Shown in pieces: positions 1 to 6,136 of a DNA stretch of 43,765 bases. A model generated the notes under the pieces. The model was not told where the DNA came from and made no database searches. It saw nothing but the letters and a program-made list of their open reading frames with translations. The DNA is from JAEUSF01 sp964484145 (GTDB lineage: Bacteria > Patescibacteriota > Doudnabacteria > UBA920), in the NCBI GenBank assembly GCA_964484145.1, contig CAZAED010000005.1, forward strand, positions 1 through 43,765, read 5' to 3'. The position numbers were made by a program, and so were the translations under genes. The stretch's first letter is position 1. Every line of letters starts with the position of its first letter.

Positions 1-1
1 A

Positions 2-208
2 ACTCTTACTTCTGCCGGGGTAGTTGTCTGGCAGGTTGGTTACAGTAAAGACTTTTTACCAAAAACCGTAGTCTATGCCGTAAACCCAAAACCAGCTACA
101 CTTGAATATATTAAAAATAACTTAAATGCTTCCGAAGCAACTACCCCGCCAAAAGATATGAATATAGACAAGAGTAAGGTTGATATAATAGTAATATTGG
201 GAAAATAA
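2..208 (+). CDS. C-terminal fragment of a LytR_C-domain-like protein (5' end outside window)
   Basis: An open frame runs in from the left edge and stops at TAA 206-208, giving 68 residues. It reads as a small alpha/beta domain with VVYAVNPKP in the middle and ends in VDIIVILGK. That ending is typical of the LytR C-terminal domain (LytR_C), found at the end of cell-envelope LytR/CpsA/Psr proteins or alone on membrane-anchored proteins. The fold call rests on this motif and the length only. The N-terminal part, which would decide between a full LCP ligase and a stand-alone LytR_C protein, is not in the window. Confidence 0.5.
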   Translation, partial: TLTSAGVVVWQVGYSKDFLPKTVVYAVNPKPATLEYIKNNLNASEATTPPKDMNIDKSKVDIIVILGK

Positions 209-211
209 ATA

Positions 212-310
212 GAATGACAAGATTTAAATGATTTAAAAGAGTGACAAGATTTTAAATACAAGTCTGCTTATAAATCCTGTCACTAATGTCAATCTTGCTC
301 ATTCTTGTCA
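212..310. repeat. Palindromic word repeat, family A, copy 1
   Basis: The spacer before der consists of repeats of the words GACAAGATTT and AAATGATTTAAAAGA followed by their approximate reverse complement (GTCAATCTTG, ATTCTTGTC). Two more copies lie at 10561-10653 and 19216-19301. The RNA would form a long imperfect hairpin with no T-tract of a terminator. Confidence 0.6.
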
Positions 311-354
311 ATTGATTGTAATTTCTATCAATTTTAATAATCCAAAAAAATTCA

Positions 355-1269
355 ATGAACCATAAACTTCCAATCGTAGCTCTAGTTGGTCCTCCGAACG
401 CCGGCAAATCTACCCTTTTAAATAAAATTAATGGGGGTCAGTTAGCCGTAACAAGTGAAATAGCCGGCACTACCCGTGACAGACAGTACATAACCACAGA
501 TTGGGACGGCCATGAATTTATGCTGGTAGATACAGCCGGTTTAGACATGGACGCAAAAGGCGAACTTGAAACTAACATTCAAAAACAAATTAACCGCGCT
601 GTAAAAGAAGCGGACGTAATTGTTATGGTGGTGGACGGCAAGCAGCCAGTAGGCGCGTTAGACAGAAAAGTGTTAACCACTTTTAGAAAACTTAAAACTA
701 AAAAAATTCTAGCTATAAACAAGGTCGACTCGCCCCGTAACTTAGAAAAAAGCTTGGCCGATTTTTCGCGCCTGGGAATAAAAGATATGTTCCCCCTCTC
801 GGCCCTTACCGGCCGCGGCATTGGCGACATGCTAGATGCTGTAGTGCAGGCCCTTGGTCTACCCGAAAAAGATGATGCAGAGGATGCATCTGCTACCCAC
901 TACCCACTACCAACTACCAACTCTCCTATTGCCGTTTCAATCTTAGGCAAACCAAACGTGGGCAAATCTAGTTTATTTAATAAAATTTTAAACGACGAAC
1001 GCTCTGTAGTTTCCGCGGTACCCGGCACTACCAGAACAGCGATTGATGATAACATAACAATTGACGGTGTTGATTACACTTTTATAGACACAGCGGGTCT
1101 TAAGAAAAAAGAACACAAGCAGGCTAAACCCGACATTTTTTCCACTTTCCAAACTTTTCGCTCAATTCGCAGGAGCGATGTTTGTATTTTTGTTCTAGAC
1201 GCAAACGAAGAAATTACCGTACAAGACCAACGCATTGCCCGGGAAATTTTAAATATGCAAAAAGGCTGA
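355..1269 (+). CDS. der: GTPase Der (EngA), N-terminal part, ends at an in-frame UGA
   Basis: Der is a double-GTPase that binds the 50S subunit and is needed for its assembly. The first G domain shows the P-loop GPPNAGKS (residues 12-19), DTAG (59-62) and NKVD (122-125). The second starts with GKPNVGKS (198-205) and DTAG (245-248). The frame then meets TGA at 1267-1269, exactly before the IIIMNKID stretch that carries the second G4 motif, and continues in the same frame to 1782. Without the stop the product would be about 475 aa, normal for Der. In relatives the interrupted position is usually a hydrophobic residue just before the beta strand leading to NKxD, so one TTA-to-TGA change would explain it. 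The linker at 181-190 (THYPLPTTNS) is encoded by a repetitive CTACCCA/CTACCAA tract. Confidence 0.9.
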   Translation: MNHKLPIVALVGPPNAGKSTLLNKINGGQLAVTSEIAGTTRDRQYITTDWDGHEFMLVDTAGLDMDAKGELETNIQKQINRAVKEADVIVMVVDGKQPVGALDRKVLTTFRKLKTKKILAINKVDSPRNLEKSLADFSRLGIKDMFPLSALTGRGIGDMLDAVVQALGLPEKDDAEDASATHYPLPTTNSPIAVSILGKPNVGKSSLFNKILNDERSVVSAVPGTTRTAIDDNITIDGVDYTFIDTAGLKKKEHKQAKPDIFSTFQTFRSIRRSDVCIFVLDANEEITVQDQRIAREILNMQKG

Positions 1270-1278
1270 ATAATTATA

Positions 1279-1782
1279 ATGAACAAAATAGACAAATTTT
1301 CGGAGTCGCAAAAGAAAAAAGAACTAGAAGCCAGAGGTGCGCGCAAAGCTAAAAATCAGGCGGACGACTCTTATGGCTCCCTAAAAGACTACGTAAGTCA
1401 CCACTTCCCTTTTTTGTGGATGTGTCCGGTATTTTTTGTCTCAGCCCAAGAAGGCGAAGGCGTGGAAGATGCCATAAAAGCCATAAAACCAATTTACGAC
1501 CGAAGACATAAAACTTTGACCGATGAAGTTATGGCAGAATTTTTAGCCAAAAAAGTAAAAGTTAACCCACCAAAACTTCTGCGTGACCAAAAACAGCCGA
1601 AAATTTATTGGCTTAAACAAATTGCTACAAACCCACCCACCTTTCAAATGTTCGTAAACCATCCAGCAGCCATTTCCCTCCAGTTCCGCAAATACTTAGA
1701 AAATTCTATTATCAAGGAATTAGACTTCTGGGGCACGCCTATAAAACTTCACCTTAAAAAAAGACTTGGTCCGGGGATATAA
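1279..1782 (+). CDS. der: GTPase Der (EngA), C-terminal part downstream of the in-frame UGA
   Basis: This is the same reading frame as the preceding fragment. It opens with MNKIDKF, the NKxD guanine-specificity motif of the second G domain, and holds FFVSAQEGEGV (G5 region) and the C-terminal KH-like domain, ending with a basic tail (LHLKKRLGPGI). An ATG lies three codons after the UGA, so reinitiation is conceivable, but it would split a GTPase domain between its G3 and G4 motifs. I see no clear ribosome binding site. A substitution, an assembly error or read-through is more likely than two designed polypeptides. Confidence 0.85.
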   Translation: MNKIDKFSESQKKKELEARGARKAKNQADDSYGSLKDYVSHHFPFLWMCPVFFVSAQEGEGVEDAIKAIKPIYDRRHKTLTDEVMAEFLAKKVKVNPPKLLRDQKQPKIYWLKQIATNPPTFQMFVNHPAAISLQFRKYLENSIIKELDFWGTPIKLHLKKRLGPGI

Positions 1783-1802
1783 TATTAGTTTTAGGTAACT
1801 CA

Positions 1803-1841
1803 AAAGAAAAATCCCCTGCCGCGACGGACGCTAGCAGGGGG
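1803..1841 (-). terminator. Rho-independent terminator of the 1854 gene
   Basis: Stem TCCCCTGC / GCAGGGG (1812-1841). On the minus strand it is followed by the U-rich TTTTTCTTTT. It lies just after the minus-strand stop at 1854. Confidence 0.8.
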
Positions 1842-1853
1842 AACGGGTAGCCG

Positions 1854-2432
1854 CTATTCATTTACGGCCGTGAAAAAACTATCTGTACCCCATTTCACGT
1901 CAGTATTCTTTGTAACCCTGACACGATAATATGGCACATCAAATTCCAAAACCTTCCCACTATCCAGGCACAAACTCTTTTCGCAGGTAACTACAAGAAA
2001 TCCTGCGCTCAGACCCCCGAAGTACATCTCCTTTATGTATTTAAGGGACACGTAACTCTTGCCGAATGAATCCACTGCTGGCAATTTCTTCCTGGCAAGC
2101 GCCAAAGTCTCGCATGTGGTTGCAGGACGCAGTTTATGAAGCCGCATCCAGCCTAAAACTTCGGAGGTGGTTAACGGATTTGGAAAGTTAACCGCCAAAA
2201 CTTCCCGCTTTCCGCTTTTTGGCAAGGCATCAGTGCAGTCACCGTCCACAAAAAATATCGGAAACTGTTTGGAGAATACCCTGAAACCAAAAATGTCTTG
2301 CGCTGAGATACTCGCGTCAACCACAACTTCGGTTCTTTGAACCTCCAGCTTTGGCCGGTGCTGATTCCAAACAAATGCCACAACCCCAACGGCAAGTATA
2401 ATGAGCGCACAGATACGCTGACACCGATTCAT
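1854..2432 (-). CDS. Membrane-anchored or secreted protein of unknown function
   Basis: About 192 aa. The N-terminus is a single hydrophobic segment (ICALIILAVGVVAFVW) after a short basic start, so it is a signal anchor or signal peptide. The rest is a mixed alpha/beta extracytoplasmic domain with four well-spread cysteines (DGDCTD, ATTCET, VVTCEKSLCLD). I do not recognise the family. The start is set by AGGAG followed by AACATGATG; the second ATG has the better spacing and the first (2435) is possible. A longer frame to 2642 overlaps the divergent pth start and is rejected. The gene stands alone on this strand with its own promoter (2464-2492), Shine-Dalgarno and terminator, unlike its core-gene neighbours, which suggests an acquired cassette. 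Confidence 0.7.
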   Translation of the reverse strand: MNRCQRICALIILAVGVVAFVWNQHRPKLEVQRTEVVVDASISAQDIFGFRVFSKQFPIFFVDGDCTDALPKSGKREVLAVNFPNPLTTSEVLGWMRLHKLRPATTCETLALARKKLPAVDSFGKSYVSLKYIKEMYFGGLSAGFLVVTCEKSLCLDSGKVLEFDVPYYRVRVTKNTDVKWGTDSFFTAVNE

Positions 2433-2463
2433 CATGTTCTCCTTTAAGATTGAACTGGCAAAT

Positions 2464-2492
2464 ATTTTATCAAAAATTTCGGCTTTTGTCCA
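2464..2492 (-). promoter_or_regulatory. Promoter of the 1854-2432 gene
   Basis: Read on the minus strand: -35 TGGACA (2487-2492), 17-bp spacer, -10 TAAAAT (2464-2469). It is divergent from pth, whose own -10 box is at 2507-2512. Confidence 0.6.
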
Positions 2493-2518
2493 TAATAAAT
2501 TGCTGTTATAATAAACAA

Positions 2519-3064
2519 ATGAAAATAATAGTCGCTTTGGGAAACCCAGGAGAAAAATATAAAAATACCCGCCACAATGTGGGGTTTTTGGCTTTGGACT
2601 TTTATTTAAAAACTTTGGGTAACATTGCCCCAGCCTGCACAAAATTTAATTCTGAATTAGTAGAAGCAAGTTTTGGTTCGCAAAAAATCTTTTTTATTAA
2701 ACCCCAGACCTTTATGAACAATTCCGGAGAGGCTGTGGCTGAAGTTGTAAATTTTTATAAGGCTAATGTTTCAAACGATCTGCTAATTATTCACGACGAA
2801 ATAGACTTACCCTTTGGTTCCATCCGCACGACCGACTCCTCCTCCCCTGCCGGTCACAATGGCGTAAAGGACATAATAGAAAAATTAGGCACGCAAGACT
2901 TTCACCGTATTCGTATTGGCGTAGAATCCCGCCCGTCCCGCGACGTTATACCAACAGAGGCATTCGTACTACAAAATTTTACTGACGAGGAGGTAGGAAA
3001 ATTACAAACCGATGTATTCCCAAAAGTAGAAATAGAGATAAAGAAATTTTTAGAAATCGGTTAA
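2519..3064 (+). CDS. pth: Peptidyl-tRNA hydrolase
   Basis: Releases amino acids or peptides from prematurely dropped peptidyl-tRNA. The family signature is clear: MKIIVALGNPGEKYKNTRHN with the catalytic His in TRHNVG, then FIKPQTFMNNSG, LLIIHDEIDLPFG and SPAGHNGVKDI. At 181 aa it is of normal length. I chose the ATG at 2519 because homology starts there; the longer frame from 2450 adds unrelated residues. A TATAAT box at 2507-2512 ends only 6 nt before this ATG and there is no Shine-Dalgarno, so a leaderless transcript is likely. A hairpin terminator follows. Confidence 0.95.
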   Translation: MKIIVALGNPGEKYKNTRHNVGFLALDFYLKTLGNIAPACTKFNSELVEASFGSQKIFFIKPQTFMNNSGEAVAEVVNFYKANVSNDLLIIHDEIDLPFGSIRTTDSSSPAGHNGVKDIIEKLGTQDFHRIRIGVESRPSRDVIPTEAFVLQNFTDEEVGKLQTDVFPKVEIEIKKFLEIG

Positions 3065-3104
3065 AACTCTCCGGTTGCATTTATATTCTTGTCATTCTTG
3101 TTAA

Positions 3105-3132
3105 TAAAAAAATCCGCTTGCGCGGTTTTTTT
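3105..3132 (+). terminator. Terminator after pth
   Basis: An A-tract, CCGC-ttgc-GCGG (3114-3125) and seven T. The A/T tracts extend the stem. Confidence 0.65.
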
Positions 3133-3175
3133 AATTAGCGAGAGTATTTTAGATTTATCTTAATAAGTTTTGCAT

Positions 3176-3297
3176 TCAATACCCTACTTGCAAGTGAGAA
3201 CTTAACAACAAACGCTGCCAAGCTCTACTTACTAGCTAGTAGCAAGTGTTAGGAGGGATGTCACAAGCATTCGCTACTTGCAAATAGGGCAATAAAC
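3176..3297. repeat. Long imperfect inverted repeat in the pth-dprA spacer
   Basis: CCCTACTTGCAAGTGAG near the left end pairs imperfectly with CGCTACTTGCAAATAGGG at the right end. The middle holds a second palindrome (ACTAGCTAGT). The element is about 120 nt with no ORF; it could be a palindromic repeat or a structured RNA. The whole spacer 3133-3588 has no gene that I can support. Confidence 0.45.
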
Positions 3298-3310
3298 ACA
3301 AAGCCCGCAG

Positions 3311-3471
3311 ATCTTTTAAAACACGCAGATTACGCAGATACTGATTTATTAATTTTTCTGGTAATCTACCATAAACTTTTTAATGGCTTTTAGAATTGGA
3401 TTTTAGAAAACCAATGTAGATCCATATCTGTGTTATCTGTCTAAATCTGCGTATCTCTGATCTAAAATTGA
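3311..3471. repeat. Palindromic word repeat, family F, copy 1
   Basis: Left words ACGCAGATTACGCAGATACTG are answered on the right by ATCTGTGTTATCTGTC and AAATCTGCGTATC, giving a hairpin of roughly 160 nt. Related words occur at 24346-24474 and 28436-28530. Confidence 0.55.
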
Positions 3472-3588
3472 TAAAATAAAAACCCCCGGCTTTTTGTATT
3501 TGTTTATATATTATTATAGTCCTTTTTGGCGATTTTGTCAACGGTTTGGTAAAGTTTTTGGCTTATTTAAGAGTAAATATATACTTTT

Positions 3589-3618
3589 TTGCTTAAAACA
3601 GCTTATTTTACCTATACT
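3589..3618 (+). promoter_or_regulatory. Promoter of dprA
   Basis: -35 TTGCTT (3589-3594), 18-bp spacer, -10 TATACT (3613-3618). The leader to the ATG at 3638 would be only about a dozen nucleotides. Confidence 0.5.
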
Positions 3619-3637
3619 ATATATAACCTTTTAACCT

Positions 3638-4732
3638 ATGCCAAATCCAGATTCCCTATATTTACACGGCTTTAACCTAATGCCCCAATTTGGTCCGGCA
3701 AGGCTGCTTAAACTTACCCAGCTTCCTACTCTTAAAGAGGTCTATGAGGCTGACCTTGCTACACTAATATCACTCGGGATTGAAGAAGATATTTCAAAGG
3801 CATTTATAGAACATAGAAACAAAATTAATTTAGACGAAGAAGCCAAAAAGCTTGAAGCCGCGGGAATTAAGCTTTTAAATTTTAGAGATATTAATTACCC
3901 TAAACTACTTTTAGAAATTCCAAAATTCCCTCCCCTCTTGTACTATCGAGGTATTTTAGAAATGGCCGATGAGTTATGTGTAGCAGTTGTGGGCAGCAGA
4001 AAAATTACTACTTACGGCTTAACCGTAATTCCAGATTTAGTCGCGCCAATAGTAGACGCAGGCGTTACTATTGTTTCGGGCATGGCTTTTGGCGTAGACA
4101 GCGAAGCGCATAAGCAGTCGGTAAAAAAAGGCGCCCGCACTATTGCTATTTTAGGCGGCGGACTAGACGAGCGGTCACTTTACCCTAAAAACCATCAATT
4201 ACTAGCGCAAGAAATTTTAGATGCCGGCGGAGCTTTAGTTTCCGAATACCCAATTGGCACGCCAAACTTTAAACAAAACTTTGTGGCGCGAAACCGCATA
4301 ATATCGGGAATGAGTATTGCGACTTTAGTTGTGGAATGCGATTTGGAAAGTGGCAGTCTTATAACCGCCAAACACGCGCTAGACCAAAACCGGCAAGTCT
4401 TTGCCGTGCCGGGACCCATTTACGCGGAAATGAGTAAAGGGCCTAACAACTTAATTAAAATGGGCGCAAAATTAGTTACCGAAAGCAGCGATATTTTAGA
4501 AGACTTAAATTTAAAAACATTGCCGGAGCAAAAAAATGTGCAATTAAGTTTTGGCGACACGCCGCAGGAAACTGCCGTTCTTAAACTCCTAAACAAGGAG
4601 CCAAAGAATATTAATGCTATTATTAAAGAGTCAGGTATGGAAGCTGGGGAAATAACTTCTGCTCTTACTTTTTTGGAAATGAAAGGAAAGGTAAGAAATT
4701 TAGGGGGGCAGCAATATATTATCTCGCGATAA
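3638..4732 (+). CDS. dprA: DNA processing protein DprA (Smf)
   Basis: DprA binds incoming single-stranded DNA and loads RecA during natural transformation. The 364-aa protein has an N-terminal helix-hairpin-helix-like region (residues 1-70), then the Rossmann-like core with VVGSRKIT (117-124), SGMAFGVDSEAH (147-158), the ILGGGLD loop, SEYPIGT, FVARNRIISG and ESGSLITA. A C-terminal winged-helix (DprA_WH) segment runs from about residue 300. With the type IV pilus genes at 34243-40270 it suggests DNA uptake, although ComEC and ComEA are not in this window. Confidence 0.95.
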   Translation: MPNPDSLYLHGFNLMPQFGPARLLKLTQLPTLKEVYEADLATLISLGIEEDISKAFIEHRNKINLDEEAKKLEAAGIKLLNFRDINYPKLLLEIPKFPPLLYYRGILEMADELCVAVVGSRKITTYGLTVIPDLVAPIVDAGVTIVSGMAFGVDSEAHKQSVKKGARTIAILGGGLDERSLYPKNHQLLAQEILDAGGALVSEYPIGTPNFKQNFVARNRIISGMSIATLVVECDLESGSLITAKHALDQNRQVFAVPGPIYAEMSKGPNNLIKMGAKLVTESSDILEDLNLKTLPEQKNVQLSFGDTPQETAVLKLLNKEPKNINAIIKESGMEAGEITSALTFLEMKGKVRNLGGQQYIISR

Positions 4733-4733
4733 A

Positions 4734-4876
4734 TTATTCTAATTGTTCTAATTTCTAATTGACCTAAATAATGGCTAATGCCAAATTCCCAATGTCTAAA
4801 GCTTGAGACATTTCGTCATTGGACATTGGAGCTTGTTTAGAATAATTAGAACAATTAGGTTAATTAGTATAATTCT
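4734..4876. mobile_element. MITE-like family B element, internally deleted relative of the S23 element
   Basis: The ends are inverted repeats: AATTATTCTAATTGTTCTAATT on the left half and AATAATTAGAACAATTAGG with TTAATTAGTATAATT on the right. The right interior (4806-4832) matches 14520-14543, the start of the S23 gene. On the minus strand both encode MSNDEM, and the differences fall at synonymous positions (TCC/TCT Ser, AAT/AAC Asn). The rest of the S23 gene is missing and the residual frame stops after about 20 codons. The right end supplies the TATAAT (4868-4873) that probably drives capA. Confidence 0.6.
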
Positions 4877-4877
4877 C

Positions 4878-6047
4878 ATGATCTCCAAACCCACACTAGT
4901 AAAAACCCTCATTGGTCTTCTCTTTGCCGCGGCCATTGCCCTTGGCCTTGTTAGAAGTAACCAAGACCCCTATTCTCCTAAAACCGTTTCTTATTCCGGC
5001 ATTTCAAACGGCGACTTTGAAGACTACATAAAAAGGGCAAATGACCTTGCAAAAAAAGCTCCCACCGAATCTACCGTCAGCTTTTTAGCCGTCGGCGACA
5101 TTATGCTTAGTAGAAACGTGGCAGGTGAAATACAAAAAGCTAAAGATATAAATCTGCCGTTTTCTAAAATGGCTGATATATTAAAATCTACAAATTTTAA
5201 TTTTGCTAATCTTGAATCCCCCATAACAGACTCTCCGGTAGTTGGCGGTCACTCGCTGATATTTGGGGCCCCGACTTCAACAGCAGATGGACTTGTTAAT
5301 TATAATTTTAAAATTTTAAATCTAGCCAATAACCACGCGCTTGACCAAGGATTACATGGCTTAAACTATACCTATCAAACTTTAGACGGCTTAGGTATAA
5401 ACCACATGGGCATAGGCAGTGATAAAACTCAGGCCTGGCAACCCGCAATAATTAACGAGAACGGCATAAATATTTGTTTTATTGGCGCTTCCTATGCTTC
5501 CATAAATGACAGCGGTAAAACTACTAACAATTACGTAGCGCGCATAGAAGATTTAGAAAATCTAAAATCTGCAATCTTAAATCTTAAATCTTCTTGCGAT
5601 TTTATAGTCGCCACTATGCATGCTGGCACGGAATACACCCGCACGCCAAACAAAGCGCAAACTACTTTTGCCCATAAGGCAATAGATTACGGCGCAGATA
5701 TGGTAATAGGCGCGCACCCGCATTGGGTACAAACCATAGAAAAATACAACGGCAAGTATATCTTTTATAGCTTAGGCAACTTTATTTTTGACCAGGAATG
5801 GAGTCAGGAGACAAAGGAAGGTTTAACACTTAAAATCACCCTTTCTAAACAAGCCTCTCAAAATCCTATGATGCCTGGCGCTGCAAGTATAAACGACCTC
5901 CAAGGCCCAAAAGTCCCCGCGACTTTAAAACAAATAGAGCTGCTACCCGTAATAATTGAAAACTTCTCCACCCCCCGCCCAGCAACTGATATTGAAGCAA
6001 AAAAAATATTAGAAAAGATTGGTGAAAAAGAAAATATTTTATACTAA
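4878..6047 (+). CDS. CapA-family metallophosphatase-like protein (PGA_cap domain)
   Basis: 389 aa: an N-terminal membrane anchor (residues 10-28) and an extracytoplasmic PGA_cap domain. This is the calcineurin-like fold of CapA/PgsA proteins linked to poly-gamma-glutamate capsule. Metal-site motifs are visible: AVGDIMLSRNV, NLESPITD, ILNLANNHALDQG, ATMHAGTEYT, GADMVIGAHPHWVQ and YSLGNFIFDQ. No capBC ligase genes lie nearby, so a role in capsule is only by family. The start is the ATG at 4878, four nucleotides after TATAAT; the frame open from 4803 runs through the upstream repeat element. A short palindromic tract at 5546-5594 encodes EDLENLKSAILNLKSS in frame. Confidence 0.85.
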   Translation: MISKPTLVKTLIGLLFAAAIALGLVRSNQDPYSPKTVSYSGISNGDFEDYIKRANDLAKKAPTESTVSFLAVGDIMLSRNVAGEIQKAKDINLPFSKMADILKSTNFNFANLESPITDSPVVGGHSLIFGAPTSTADGLVNYNFKILNLANNHALDQGLHGLNYTYQTLDGLGINHMGIGSDKTQAWQPAIINENGINICFIGASYASINDSGKTTNNYVARIEDLENLKSAILNLKSSCDFIVATMHAGTEYTRTPNKAQTTFAHKAIDYGADMVIGAHPHWVQTIEKYNGKYIFYSLGNFIFDQEWSQETKEGLTLKITLSKQASQNPMMPGAASINDLQGPKVPATLKQIELLPVIIENFSTPRPATDIEAKKILEKIGEKENILY

Positions 6048-6050
6048 GAG

Positions 6051-6079
6051 TTGACAAATAATTATTAAATCAGTAAAAT
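6051..6079 (+). promoter_or_regulatory. Promoter of topA
   Basis: -35 TTGACA (6051-6056), 17-bp spacer, -10 TAAAAT (6074-6079). The leader of about 50 nt is made of ATTCATAATTC-type words. Confidence 0.65.
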
Positions 6080-6136
6080 CACTTTTGTATTCGTTCGTCA
6101 TTCATAATTCCTAATTCATACTTCATAATTCTTTCT

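Noticed and set aside
212..310. Family A repeats as a CRISPR array
   Set aside because: The words are short, imperfect and palindromic as a whole, without regular spacers, and no cas genes are present.
1267..1269. UGA read as glycine or tryptophan (alternative code of some CPR)
   Set aside because: UGA is the natural stop of genes at 20304 and 21382, the latter within a terminator, TGG and GGN codons are used normally, and no other gene has an internal UGA.
2450..2518. N-terminal extension of pth
   Set aside because: The 23 extra codons cross the divergent promoter region and add no conserved sequence; the family start is MKIIVALGNPG.
2436..2642. 69-codon N-terminal extension of the 1854 gene
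   Set aside because: It overlaps pth coding sequence and its promoter, while a good AGGAG site precedes the internal ATG pair.
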